Positions 19,701 through 27,758 of a stretch of DNA of 64,000 bases are shown here, piece by piece; within the stretch, counting starts at the first letter, position 1; each line of letters starts with the position of its first letter. The position numbers and the translations under genes are program-made. The notes beneath the pieces were generated by a model. That model did not search any database. It was given only the letters and a program-made list of their open reading frames with translations, and was not told where the DNA came from. Origin of the DNA: Ignavibacteria bacterium UBA2360. GTDB taxonomy: Bacteria > Bacteroidota > Ignavibacteria > Tepidaquicellales > OLB5. The DNA is taken from positions 1 to 64,000 of the forward strand of contig DDTQ01000004.1 in the NCBI GenBank assembly GCA_002344125.1, read 5' to 3'.

Positions 19701-20087
19701 ACAACAGCCACAACAATAAGCACAACGGCTCCTGTAATTGGAAATACTGAATTAGCATCTACAAGAGGTGAATTATCATCAGTCAGAGTTGTCCCGAATC
19801 CGTATTATGGCGGACATGCTCAGGAATCAAGTCCGTTTGACAGATTTGTTAAGTTCATGAATATGCCGAAGCAGGCTACAATCTTCATATATACATTGAA
19901 CGGAAATCTTGTAAGACAGATTAACAAAGATGATAATACAACAACGATCAATTGGGATTTGTTAAATACTGATAGAGTTCCTGTAGCAAGCGGAATTTAT
20001 ATCGCGTTTATCGATGCCCCGGGTATAGGTACAAAAACAATAAAACTTGCGATCTTCACTCCGCAGGAAAGAATTGATTCGTTCTAA
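16794..20087 (+). CDS. Large secreted protein with variant T9SS C-terminal domain
   Basis: About 1,097 residues from the ATG at 16794; a GTG at 16782 overlaps the GGAG ribosome-binding sequence and is less likely. It has a lysine-rich start and a hydrophobic signal segment. The body is beta-rich and Asn/Asp-rich and I recognise no enzyme domain. The C-terminus has a variant sorting module: VRVVPNPYYGG, FVKFMNMPKQATIFIYTLNG, VASGIYIAFIDAPG and IKLAIF, then a short charged tail. Placed between a TonB receptor and a PorV-like protein, it may be a surface-exposed partner of the receptor. Confidence 0.8.
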   Translation: MKKVNLKLMLILLIGLIFLAPVNDLFAKERKGYSPVRMNAGVTNNFLQVNNINAVFRSDGYFNYDKINFLNGEAGMIWPVSAGSRQTAIFTTGIYIGAKVNGELRLAASMFNTHFSPGNIPVVGQVPGSSVCADPRIRNYQVNLNDPSLVNGGTRVKNAGGRDYTIVYDSWASWPIDLGAPYVEVNGIPGYQPEFDGDRPGIGNSSARPDEIIWCVFMDYTNCTNNQHVAEISLPGGTLPMGVEVQQTSFAFLAPGLTNMYFVKWKIINKSNDTWDSTFTAIACDPDLGDAGDDAVGCDSLQNIAYCYNQDNVDVIYGAAPPAVGFKYLQSPIVFTGDPNDTAHLPYGNLVGYKSVGLSLFTTFANSGNECFGDPDQAINAWNFMRYGEGCANPLINYTTGGPSNYKYNGDVCTTPPQGWYDSLPGDKRFLQVSGPFVMNSQDTQIIVIGAFIERGASNYQSVCALLESGDRVQKFYSSNFAATPLPPAPQVNVVANGDGKITLYWGSRSEAYNVYDSLGQTGSWVFQGYNLYQIKPGTSGDNLEDRVLLGVYDRIDGIKIVNDTVRVAQPNGTTQDIYQPVAFGNDNGVRRLVTLTANQFPSGVNNFFINGTSYRFAVTAYGVNLNAGKPFKVLENPVSSQIINVVPNAPMIGTNFINRSLDTIPIDRPDRVFAAVVVDPAKVLTAQYRMVWTSNTTWKVVRIQNAQTDTILGNMNSRSFNDNDAYVADGLLFKVDTIAKALYGVIKDPGPGTQSVNRGWNYTGGNLNLAGADTAALRTLFTTNYLPPQSLSMGLSWPNGITSYRANYNTRIDTNFLSVSALKNVKITFGTTQKAYRYRGIVTNSPYQDYVDVPFKVEIDDPLDTNSSVPRQLNIAFYDGDSSGTWNPNTSGSGGAEFVYIMYSTYDPNPNTFYTTKNLSFLAQFRAMDIMYVWQPRLLNNGPAFSNGDVLEIIPYTRLQYQQSPGTVTTATTISTTAPVIGNTELASTRGELSSVRVVPNPYYGGHAQESSPFDRFVKFMNMPKQATIFIYTLNGNLVRQINKDDNTTTINWDLLNTDRVPVASGIYIAFIDAPGIGTKTIKLAIFTPQERIDSF

Positions 20088-20125
20088 ACAGTAATGTAAA
20101 TAAATCAATAAGGAGCTTAAAAAAA

Positions 20126-21190
20126 ATGAAATTATATCATAAAATAAAAACAGCTGCTAAATCAGCATTGATATTTACATTGCTGATAGGCAGTATTAGT
20201 TTTGCAGGAGACCGTAGCAAATACGGTACTTCTGCAGCGCCGGAATTACTCATTCCGGTTGGATCGAGAGGAACTTCTTTAAGCGGCTCTATGATCTCTT
20301 CAACTTCAGGTATTGATGCTATGTATTGGAACCCGGCTGGTCTTTCACTTATGAACAGTAAGACAGAAGTTCTTGCTTCACATATGAAGTACATTGCCGA
20401 TATCAATATTAACTATGTTGCCGGCGCAGTCGATATGGGCAATCTTGGTGTTATTGGTGCAAGCTTGAAATCACTCAGCTTTGGTGATGAACTTGTTACT
20501 ACACTGGAAAGTCCTAACGGAACCGGTGAAGTTTGGTCTCCAACTTATCTTACCACATCACTTTCTTATGCCAGAAAGATGTCCGATAAGATATTATTCG
20601 GCGCAACCGTGAAAGTCATTTACGAGCAGATACTTACCGTTTCATCAACAGGATTCGCTGTGGATTTCGGTTTGCAGTATCTTGCTGGTAAATCAGGTCT
20701 GAAGTTCGGTGTAGCTTTAAAGAACTTCGGTCCTTCAATGACATTTGACGGCAGCGGATTAGATCAGTACTACTCTCCGGCAGGTACACCTGTTGGTTCT
20801 ACACCTGAACCAAGGAGAGTTACACTGAATGACTTCTCGCTTCCTACTACGCTTGAGATCGGCATTTCTTATGATCTGCCAATGGGCAAAAAGAACAATG
20901 TTCAGTTATCAACAACATTCCAGAATAATAACTTTTCAAGCGACGAATACAGAGTTGGTTTGGAGTACAATTACAGCAACTACGTATTCTTAAGAGGTGC
21001 TTATGCTTTTACACCGGATTACAAAGTTGAAGATGGTCTTACAAGAAAAGATCAGAATCTCTTTGGACCCACATTTGGTGTAGGGTTGCAGTATCCTTTT
21101 GGCACAGTAAAGCTTGGACTTGATTATTCATACAGAATGACTGAGAAGTTCCAGCCTAATCAATGGTTCTCATTCACAATGGGCTTCTAG
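20126..21190 (+). CDS. PorV/PorQ-family outer-membrane beta-barrel protein
   Basis: 354 residues with an N-terminal signal segment (ALIFTLLIGSISFAG). The region GSRGTSLSGSM...GIDAMYWNPAGLS is the N-terminal signature of the PorV/PorQ family, distant FadL-like barrels. The C-terminus has alternating aromatic strands ending in F (WFSFTMGF). PorV shuttles T9SS cargo to the attachment complex; PorQ-type relatives have other roles. Its place after two T9SS-linked genes supports a part in export of their products. It has a good ribosome binding site (AAGGAG) and a terminator after it. Confidence 0.88.
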   Translation: MKLYHKIKTAAKSALIFTLLIGSISFAGDRSKYGTSAAPELLIPVGSRGTSLSGSMISSTSGIDAMYWNPAGLSLMNSKTEVLASHMKYIADININYVAGAVDMGNLGVIGASLKSLSFGDELVTTLESPNGTGEVWSPTYLTTSLSYARKMSDKILFGATVKVIYEQILTVSSTGFAVDFGLQYLAGKSGLKFGVALKNFGPSMTFDGSGLDQYYSPAGTPVGSTPEPRRVTLNDFSLPTTLEIGISYDLPMGKKNNVQLSTTFQNNNFSSDEYRVGLEYNYSNYVFLRGAYAFTPDYKVEDGLTRKDQNLFGPTFGVGLQYPFGTVKLGLDYSYRMTEKFQPNQWFSFTMGF

Positions 21191-21220
21191 TTCATTGATA
21201 GAATAAATTTCTAATCTTGA

Positions 21221-21253
21221 AAATGCCATTTACTTCTGTAAATGGCATTTTCT
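21221..21253 (+). terminator. Hairpin terminator after the PorV-like gene
   Basis: A perfect 13-bp inverted repeat AAATGCCATTTAC / GTAAATGGCATTT with a TTCT loop, 30 nt after the stop. The A/T-rich outer part of the stem gives the T-run in both directions. Confidence 0.75.
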
Positions 21254-21275
21254 GTTACTAAAATTAATAATACTT

Positions 21276-22643
21276 ATGTTTAAAAGAATTAATCAAATCA
21301 TCATCCTTATCACTCTTTTTAGCACAGCCATTTTCTCACAGAACGAACTTTCATTTGATTATGACTATGCAATTTTCAGGGACGAAGGCTCAAAGGTTTT
21401 CCTTGAACTCTATTATTCTTTTTCACCGCAAGAAATGAAGTTTGTGCAGGTCGCCGGCGGATTTGAAGCCAGCGGTAAATTGCAGCTCGATGTGCTAAAT
21501 AAAGGTACAGGCCAAACGATCGTCGCTAAGGATTTCAGGATCCCGGTGACGCTAGCTGACACATCAGGAAGTACCAAAGACTTCAAATTAACAGGACAGC
21601 TGAACCTTTTGCTTGATTCAGGTACCTACGCGGTCAAAATGAATGCTTCGGATTTCAATAACCCATCGAAAACAAGTTTTGTGGAAGAAGAGATAGTACT
21701 TAAGCCCTTTCCCTTAAACAAAGTTATTATGAGTACTATTGAGCTTGGAACAAGCATTGTTAAGAGTACCGATGAAAACAATATCTTCTACAAGAATACG
21801 CTTGAGGTTACCCCGAACCCATCAAACCTGTTTGGTAACAACATCTCAAAACTCTATTACTATCTTGAATTGTACAATCTGAATAATGCTGAACTCGGTG
21901 AAAAGTATTCAATAGTAACTTCTGTAAACAGCAAAGATGGTACTGAGTTGAGCTCCAGTGTTAAAAAATATGACCTGAAGTCTGAATCTAAAGTTGAATA
22001 TGGATCTGTAGATATCAGCGGTTTACCTTCCAACAGCTACCAGTTGTTTGTAAAACTGCTCGATAGCGGAGATAGTGAAATTCTCAGAGCGTACAAATAT
22101 TTCTATGTTTTCAGTAGTGATACCGGTACTGGCAGCCAGAATTTAACAGATCTTGAAAATCAGTACTTGCTTAGCGAGTATCCCAAACTCACAGAAAAAC
22201 AGGTAGATGATGAATTTAATAAGGCTATCTATTTAATGAGTGACCAGCAAAAGAATAAATATGAAACTCTCAAGAGCACCGATGAAAAGAGAATGTATAT
22301 GTTCAATTACTGGAGAGGAATCGCTGCTTATATTACTAAAAAGGAATATTTAGCCCGAATTGATTTTGCTAATAAAAATTTCAAGAGCGATTTGCGCGAA
22401 GGATGGAAAACAGATAGAGGAAGAATTACTGCAATTTACGGAAAGTATGATGAGATTGAAAGATTTCCGTATGAAGGATCAACACGCGCATATGAAATAT
22501 GGACATACAATAAACTGCAGGGCGGCGCTGTTTTCGTTTTCATTGATAACAGCTCCGGATTTGGAGATTACATACTTGCGCACTCCACAGCGCAAAATGA
22601 GATAAGAGACGATAATTGGCGTGATAGGATCAATATCAGGTAA
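21276..22643 (+). CDS. Exported GWxTD-domain protein
   Basis: 455 residues with an N-terminal signal segment (IILITLFSTAIFSQ). Residues about 335-450 form the GWxTD domain named for the motif GWKTDRGRITAIYGKYDEIE, followed by YEIWTYNKLQGGAVFVFID. The domain is common in Bacteroidota, Acidobacteria and Ignavibacteria, in proteins of unknown function. The middle is a beta-rich region. It stands between two terminators, so it is probably a single-gene unit. No enzymatic motif is visible. Confidence 0.87.
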   Translation: MFKRINQIIILITLFSTAIFSQNELSFDYDYAIFRDEGSKVFLELYYSFSPQEMKFVQVAGGFEASGKLQLDVLNKGTGQTIVAKDFRIPVTLADTSGSTKDFKLTGQLNLLLDSGTYAVKMNASDFNNPSKTSFVEEEIVLKPFPLNKVIMSTIELGTSIVKSTDENNIFYKNTLEVTPNPSNLFGNNISKLYYYLELYNLNNAELGEKYSIVTSVNSKDGTELSSSVKKYDLKSESKVEYGSVDISGLPSNSYQLFVKLLDSGDSEILRAYKYFYVFSSDTGTGSQNLTDLENQYLLSEYPKLTEKQVDDEFNKAIYLMSDQQKNKYETLKSTDEKRMYMFNYWRGIAAYITKKEYLARIDFANKNFKSDLREGWKTDRGRITAIYGKYDEIERFPYEGSTRAYEIWTYNKLQGGAVFVFIDNSSGFGDYILAHSTAQNEIRDDNWRDRINIR

Positions 22644-22649
22644 ACTCTT

Positions 22650-22673
22650 AAGCCCCGCTTGCGGGGCTTTTTT
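22650..22673 (+). terminator. Rho-independent terminator after the GWxTD gene
   Basis: Stem AAGCCCCGC / GCGGGGCTT with a two-base TT between the arms, then TTTT. The same core sequence recurs at 48594-48617. Confidence 0.92.
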
Positions 22674-22746
22674 ATGAGGTAATTTTAGGATTTAAACAAA
22701 TAAATATAATACTGATATTTGCTGAATCGCAAAATTAATAAAAATA

Positions 22747-23670
22747 GTGTTTAAATTCAGATATCATATAGTATTAGCCTCTTTTTTGCTCTCCGCAGTT
22801 TTGTGGATTAGCCTGAATTTGAACCAAACTTACGAGATCGAAAAAACTGTTCCCGTTAAATTTAATGTTAATAAACCATACGCTGTTTCAGGTAACATTC
22901 CGCTCAATCTCGATGTCAAATTCAGAGGAGTTGGCTGGAACCTTATAAGATTGTTTACTTCATTTAATCTTGAATTTACTTATGACGTTAATGCAAAGAA
23001 GAAAGACCAGTTTATTGTAGTAACAAAAGAATTTCTGGATAATAACCTTGGGTTAAGTCAGAATCTGCAGATCACTGCTGTTTATCCTGAAACTCTCTTT
23101 GTAAAGATAGATAGTTACGAAGAGAAGTATGTAAAACTTCATCCAAATATTCAAATTGACTGCATGGAAGGCTACCAGGTTGTGGGTAAGCCGGTATTGG
23201 TACCCGACAGTATAAAAATTGGCGGTGCATTTGAAATACTCAAAACCCTTGATTACTTTAACACAAGAAGTATAAAGTTTGAAAATGTAAACGCAGGCAT
23301 TAACCGCAGGATCAATGTTTCTGACAGCCTTTCAAATATACTGTGGTTTTCGCAAAATGAGATTGATCTGAAAATTGAAATTGAGCCCACAGCTGAAAAG
23401 GAGTTTAGTAATATTGAGATATTTGTAACCGAACTGCCCGATGATAAAGAAGTTCTTCTGATCCCGCAAGCCGTAACCATACAATTAAAGGGCGGGGTAA
23501 ACCAGCTTGCAAAGATTGAACCCGCAGGTATCAAAGCGAGTATTGACTTCAGGAAAATTCTTTCTGATTCAACAGGTTCACTCACCCCGGTATTTGATAT
23601 ACCTCCGGGCAGCACAGTAATTTCAGTGAAACCGGAAACCATCCAATATGTTATTAAACGGAAATATTAA
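22747..23670 (+). CDS. YbbR-like domain protein (CdaR-like), membrane anchored
   Basis: 307 residues: one N-terminal membrane segment (YHIVLASFLLSAVLWISLNL), then periplasmic repeats of the YbbR type (TVPVKFNV, LNLDVKFRGVGWNLIRLF, YPETLFVKID, VPDSIKIGG, EIFVTELPDDKEVLLIPQAVTIQLKG). YbbR proteins in Firmicutes regulate the diadenylate cyclase CdaA, but no cyclase gene is adjacent here. It starts with GTG and heads a tight operon with a CPBP protease, pdxJ and others. Regulation of c-di-AMP synthesis is only an analogy. Confidence 0.82.
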   Translation: MFKFRYHIVLASFLLSAVLWISLNLNQTYEIEKTVPVKFNVNKPYAVSGNIPLNLDVKFRGVGWNLIRLFTSFNLEFTYDVNAKKKDQFIVVTKEFLDNNLGLSQNLQITAVYPETLFVKIDSYEEKYVKLHPNIQIDCMEGYQVVGKPVLVPDSIKIGGAFEILKTLDYFNTRSIKFENVNAGINRRINVSDSLSNILWFSQNEIDLKIEIEPTAEKEFSNIEIFVTELPDDKEVLLIPQAVTIQLKGGVNQLAKIEPAGIKASIDFRKILSDSTGSLTPVFDIPPGSTVISVKPETIQYVIKRKY

Positions 23671-23685
23671 TCTATAAGAGTATAA

Positions 23686-24453
23686 TTGAATTCATTTAAG
23701 ATCGAATTGAAGTCGCTTTTTGACGCGATAAAAACGCTGAGTTTCAAGGAAACGTTTATTTTCCTTTCTGTTGCGGTGATAACTTTCCTTTCTATGCATT
23801 ACGCTTCACCGAATTTCTTCAGGAAAGTTTTTGATACCTCTGATGACAAGTTTTACTCATTCCTTTATTGGTGCTCGGCTGATGGACTGCTGATGTTTAT
23901 CATTCCCATGATCCTGATACCATTGGTTTTAAAGGGTAAGCCGTCTGATTACGGATTCAGGCTGGGCGACTATAAATTCGGATTGAAGTCTTCACTACTA
24001 TTTGTTGTGGTTATGCTTCCGTTCCTATGGATTGTCTCCGGAAATCAAAGCTTCGCTAAAACCTATCCCCAGGGCGGACCCTTTGTGAGGGAGAACATTT
24101 CAGTCTTGCTGTATTACGAACTTTTTGTAGGCTTTTACATGCTTGCCTGGGAGTTTTTCTGGCGGGGGTATATGCTGTTTGGTCTGAAACAAAAATTCGG
24201 GTATTATGCAATTTTTATTCAAATGATACCGTTCTTTATATTACACCGCGGAAAACCTGATATAGAAACTTTTGCTTCTATTTTTGCGGGATTGATCCTC
24301 GGCATACAGGCATGGAGAGCGAATTCATTCATCTACTGCTTTCTTGTACATTGGGCTGTTATGATATTTGTTGATGTGATTTCTGTCTTAAGGTACAAAT
24401 CACAATCCTACGGTATTGGCATCGACGATTTTTTAAAACTTTTTACAAACTAA
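23686..24453 (+). CDS. CPBP-family intramembrane metalloprotease-like protein
   Basis: 255 residues with several membrane segments. The conserved region LAWEFFWRGYMLFG matches motif 1 of the CPBP (Abi/CAAX-processing) family, but with a single glutamate (E-x3-R) where EE-x3-R is usual. PFFILHRGKPD matches the motif 2 histidine and later Asn/Asp positions. Starts with TTG, 15 nt after the YbbR gene. Function may be C-terminal processing or an uncharacterised membrane protease role. The ExxxR variant also occurs in other members of the family. Confidence 0.82.
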   Translation: MNSFKIELKSLFDAIKTLSFKETFIFLSVAVITFLSMHYASPNFFRKVFDTSDDKFYSFLYWCSADGLLMFIIPMILIPLVLKGKPSDYGFRLGDYKFGLKSSLLFVVVMLPFLWIVSGNQSFAKTYPQGGPFVRENISVLLYYELFVGFYMLAWEFFWRGYMLFGLKQKFGYYAIFIQMIPFFILHRGKPDIETFASIFAGLILGIQAWRANSFIYCFLVHWAVMIFVDVISVLRYKSQSYGIGIDDFLKLFTN

Positions 24454-24465
24454 AATGTTACTAAA

Positions 24466-25188
24466 ATGAGACTCTGCATTAATATTGACCATATTGCCAC
24501 CTTACGCCAGGCGAGGCTTGAAAAAGAGCCTGACCCCGTTTTTGCTGCTTCAATTTGTGAACTTGCGGGAGCCGACGGTATTGTTTGCCACTTGCGCGAG
24601 GATCGCAGGCATATGGTAGATAGAGACGTTTACATACTTAAAGATACAGTTCAGACCAAACTTGATCTGGAGATGGCCGCAACTGATGAAATGGTAAAAA
24701 TAGCATGCGAAATCAAACCCTACATGGTAACTCTTGTTCCCGAAAAGCGGCAAGAGCTTACTACTGAAGGCGGCTTGGATTTGACAGCAGCGGAATTCAG
24801 GCTTACACCGGCAATCGAAAAACTCAAAGATATCGGGATCAAAACCAGCCTGTTCATTGAACCTAATCCGGATAATGTTGACCAATCGCTGGAGTTTGGA
24901 GCGGATATGATCGAGATCCATACGGGAAAATACGCCAGATTAACCGAACCTTCGGAGGTATTGGCGGAGCTTGAAAGGATTAGGCAAACGGCAAGCATTG
25001 CCAAAGAGCTTGGTATTGGGGTAAACGCAGGGCATGGATTAAATTATCATAACATCACAGCAATTGCAAATATGCAGGATATTGATGAGGTTAGTATCGG
25101 ACACTCTGTTATTGCCAGGGCAGTTTTTACCGGGTTGGATACAGCAGTTAAAGATATGCTGAATATAATCCGGAGGATACGGCAGTAG
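24466..25188 (+). CDS. pdxJ: Pyridoxine 5'-phosphate synthase
   Basis: PdxJ condenses 3-amino-2-oxopropyl phosphate with 1-deoxy-D-xylulose 5-phosphate to give pyridoxine 5'-phosphate, the last ring-forming step of DXP-dependent vitamin B6 synthesis. The 240-residue TIM barrel shows NIDHIATLRQAR at the N-terminus, GADGIVCHLREDRRHM, TLVPEKRQELTTEGGLD, FIEPNPDN, EIHTGKYA, GVNAGHGLNYHN and EVSIGHSVIARA. Its stop overlaps the following sirtuin start by one base, indicating coupling. No pdxA is present in the window. Confidence 0.97.
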   Translation: MRLCINIDHIATLRQARLEKEPDPVFAASICELAGADGIVCHLREDRRHMVDRDVYILKDTVQTKLDLEMAATDEMVKIACEIKPYMVTLVPEKRQELTTEGGLDLTAAEFRLTPAIEKLKDIGIKTSLFIEPNPDNVDQSLEFGADMIEIHTGKYARLTEPSEVLAELERIRQTASIAKELGIGVNAGHGLNYHNITAIANMQDIDEVSIGHSVIARAVFTGLDTAVKDMLNIIRRIRQ

Positions 25189-25928
25189 TGAATTTTTCTG
25201 AAAGCTTTATAAGAAGGTTAAAGGCTGCCGAAAATGTCACTGTTTTAACTGGCGCGGGAGTTTCAGCCGAAAGTGGAGTGCCAACTTTTCGGGATCCCGG
25301 CGGAATATGGGAAAAATTCAAACCTGAACAGCTCGCAAACTTTGAGGCTTTTATGCGTGACCCCGATTTTGTGTGGAACTGGTATCAGCACAGAAGGGAA
25401 ATAATGCGGGATGTTAAACCTAACGCCGGGCATTTTGCCCTCGCTGAAATGGAAAGTATATTCAGGAATTTCAATCTCATTACTCAGAATATCGATAACC
25501 TTCATTTCAGGGCCGGAAGCAAAAAGGTCACGGAGTTACACGGAAACATTGAAAGAAATTTTTGCATTTCATGCAGGAAGTTTGCTGAAGAAATTGATAT
25601 AACTGAAAAAAAAGTATTGAAATGTGAAAGCTGCGGCGGACTCATCAGGCCAGATGTTGTGTGGTTCGGTGAAATGCTGCCTATGCAGGCGCTTCAATTT
25701 TCAGAACAATGCGCATCCAATTCCGATGTCTTTCTTTCTGTAGGGACATCTGCAGAGGTTTACCCGGCAGCTATGCTGCCTATTATTGCAAAAAAAGCGG
25801 GTGCTTATGTTGCAGAAATAAATCTGAACCCCACTGCAATTTCATGGGAATTGAATGAAACAATTTGCGGAAAAAGCGGGGAAGTACTTAGTGAACTTGT
25901 TAATTACTTAAAAGAAAACAAAAACTAA
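25188..25928 (+). CDS. cobB: Sir2-family NAD-dependent protein deacylase (class III)
   Basis: NAD-dependent lysine deacylase. NAD-binding signatures GAGVSAESGVPTFRDPGG and TQNIDNLH are present, the catalytic His is in ELHGNI, and four zinc cysteines are in C-x2-C (CISC) and C-x2-C (CESC). Y66 and R69 in WYQHRR match the Tyr-x2-Arg pair that lets SIRT5/CobB-type sirtuins accept succinyl- or malonyl-lysine. GTG start overlapping the pdxJ stop. 246 residues, normal for the bacterial short form. Confidence 0.95.
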   Translation: MNFSESFIRRLKAAENVTVLTGAGVSAESGVPTFRDPGGIWEKFKPEQLANFEAFMRDPDFVWNWYQHRREIMRDVKPNAGHFALAEMESIFRNFNLITQNIDNLHFRAGSKKVTELHGNIERNFCISCRKFAEEIDITEKKVLKCESCGGLIRPDVVWFGEMLPMQALQFSEQCASNSDVFLSVGTSAEVYPAAMLPIIAKKAGAYVAEINLNPTAISWELNETICGKSGEVLSELVNYLKENKN

Positions 25929-26669
25929 ATGCCATCAATATTAAAGGCGAATAATCTGGTGAAGCAATACAGCAAAAGAGCTGTTGTTGATGGCGTTAGT
26001 GTATCTGTTAAACAGGGAGAGATCGTTGGATTACTTGGTCCTAACGGGGCAGGCAAAACTACAACCTTTTACATGATCACCGGAATGATTAAGCCGAACT
26101 CAGGTGAAATAATGCTTGATGGAAGTGATATTTCAACTGAACCAATGTACAAACGGGCACGTTTGGGAATTGGATATCTTCCCCAGGAAGCCTCGATATT
26201 CAGAAAGATGAGCGTTTACCAGAATATTTATTCAGTGTTGGAATTTATGGCAATGGATAAATCCGAACGGGAAGATAAGGCTAATGAATTGATGAAAGAA
26301 TTTGGCATTACTCATATCGCTTCCAGCAAAGGTTTTGTCCTCTCAGGCGGCGAACGCCGCCGTACAGAAATTGCCAGAGCTATTGCTTCTGATCCCAAGT
26401 TCATTCTGCTTGATGAACCCTTTGCAGGTATCGATCCTATAGCTGTTGAAGAGATCATGAAAATTGTAGCCAAACTCAGAAACAAAGGAATTGGAGTGTT
26501 GATCACTGACCATAACGTGCATGAAACACTTTCTATTGTTGATAGAGGGTACATCCTCATAGAAGGCAAGATCTTCCGGCAGGGTTCCTCTGAATCTCTG
26601 GCAGGTGATGAAATGGTCAGAAAGCTCTATCTCGGTGAAACCTTTAAACTTGATAGGTACAAATTATGA
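25929..26669 (+). CDS. lptB: LPS export ABC transporter ATPase
   Basis: Cytoplasmic ATPase of the LptBFGC complex that extracts lipopolysaccharide from the inner membrane. Walker A is GPNGAGKTT, the signature is LSGGERRRTEIARA, Walker B is FILLDEPFAGIDP, and the switch His is in ITDHNVHETL. The LptB-like segment YLPQEASIFRKMSV is diagnostic. 246 residues. The gene starts directly at the sirtuin stop and overlaps the PIG-L gene by four bases. lptF/lptG are not in the window. Confidence 0.95.
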   Translation: MPSILKANNLVKQYSKRAVVDGVSVSVKQGEIVGLLGPNGAGKTTTFYMITGMIKPNSGEIMLDGSDISTEPMYKRARLGIGYLPQEASIFRKMSVYQNIYSVLEFMAMDKSEREDKANELMKEFGITHIASSKGFVLSGGERRRTEIARAIASDPKFILLDEPFAGIDPIAVEEIMKIVAKLRNKGIGVLITDHNVHETLSIVDRGYILIEGKIFRQGSSESLAGDEMVRKLYLGETFKLDRYKL

Positions 26670-27367
26670 ACAAAGTGCTTCTTGCGGTTTCTGCGCACCC
26701 GGATGATATAGAGTTTTCAAGCGGCGGTACGATGTTCAAGTTCAAAGAGCTTGGCTACGATATTTACTTTATTGTTGCAACCAACGGAGAAAACGGTTTT
26801 AAAATAGACCATAAACCTAAAACCCAGCGTATAAAAACCAGGCATAAAGAACAATTAAGGGCGGCGGAAATACTTGGAGTAAAGAAAGTCTTTTTCCTTA
26901 ATTATAAGGATTGCCTTCTTAAAAATGATGATAAACTAAGAAAGCAAATTGCGTTAATTATCAAGAAAGTAAAGCCTGAAATAATATTTTCGTTTGATCC
27001 TGCAAACAGATCATTTGAAAGCGTAAACCTGCTGCATAGAGATCACCGTGTTATTTCTGAGGCTGTGTTTGATGCAGTGTTCGCGGCGCGTAACAGGTAT
27101 TTGATACCGGGTAAACCCTTTGCTGTTAAAACTTTTTGGTTCTTTGGCTGCAATAAGCCCAACCACTATGAAAATATCACTAAATATATAAATGATAAGA
27201 TCAAACTCATTTCTGCTCACAGATCGCAGTTCAGTGAGCATGAATCCATGAGCGAGTGGGTTAAAACACACCTTTCAAGTTACACCGGGAAATATAAATA
27301 TAGTGAAAAATTCAGGATTGTTACTATTACGCAGCCATTCGTTAAGGAAGGAATAGGTACAGTTTGA
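26666..27367 (+). CDS. PIG-L family N-acetylglucosaminyl deacetylase-like protein
   Basis: Zinc-dependent deacetylase of the LmbE/PIG-L fold. The metal motif AHPDDIEFSSGG is at residues 11-22 and the later zinc His is in LHRDHRVISEAVF. Members remove acetyl groups from GlcNAc-linked substrates, including bacillithiol precursors (BshB) and glycolipids. 233 residues is the usual size. The start overlaps lptB by four bases (ATGA), which fits translational coupling. Whether it makes bacillithiol or modifies a surface glycan cannot be decided here. Confidence 0.88.
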   Translation: MNKVLLAVSAHPDDIEFSSGGTMFKFKELGYDIYFIVATNGENGFKIDHKPKTQRIKTRHKEQLRAAEILGVKKVFFLNYKDCLLKNDDKLRKQIALIIKKVKPEIIFSFDPANRSFESVNLLHRDHRVISEAVFDAVFAARNRYLIPGKPFAVKTFWFFGCNKPNHYENITKYINDKIKLISAHRSQFSEHESMSEWVKTHLSSYTGKYKYSEKFRIVTITQPFVKEGIGTV

Positions 27368-27738
27368 TCTCAGTTAGTGAAGAGAAATTCGGTGAAATGA
27401 TGGAAAATGCCCTCCACAATATACCTGAGCCGTTTAAAGATAAGATCGAAAATCTTGTTTTTATGGTCGAACCGCTTCCCAGCCAGGCTGATCTTGGTAG
27501 AGTTGGCTTGACAGATAAATACTCTCTGCTTGGAATATATTCGGGTGTGCCCTATACTCACAGGAACACATATTATATGAATACTACGCCGGACCGGATA
27601 ATACTTTTCCAGAAGAATATTGAGAGATTTTGTGATAACGAATCTGAATTAAAGGAAAAGATCCGGGAAGTGCTGGTGCATGAAATTGCTCACTATTTCG
27701 GAATGGATGAAGACCAGGTGAGGGCCGCGGGCTATTAG
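27364..27738 (+). CDS. Zincin-like metallopeptidase family protein
   Basis: 124-residue minimal zincin. The active-site motif HEIAHYFG lies near the C-terminus (VLVHEIAHYFGMDEDQV), as in the small 'metallopeptidase family' (DUF1025) proteins whose substrates are unknown. The N-terminal part, EKFGEMMENALHNIPEPFKD, matches the family's starting helix, which supports the TTG start overlapping the PIG-L stop over the ATG ten codons later. Last gene of the operon beginning at the YbbR gene. Confidence 0.85.
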   Translation: MISVSEEKFGEMMENALHNIPEPFKDKIENLVFMVEPLPSQADLGRVGLTDKYSLLGIYSGVPYTHRNTYYMNTTPDRIILFQKNIERFCDNESELKEKIREVLVHEIAHYFGMDEDQVRAAGY

Positions 27739-27758
27739 TTTTACATGTTGTTTTAATG

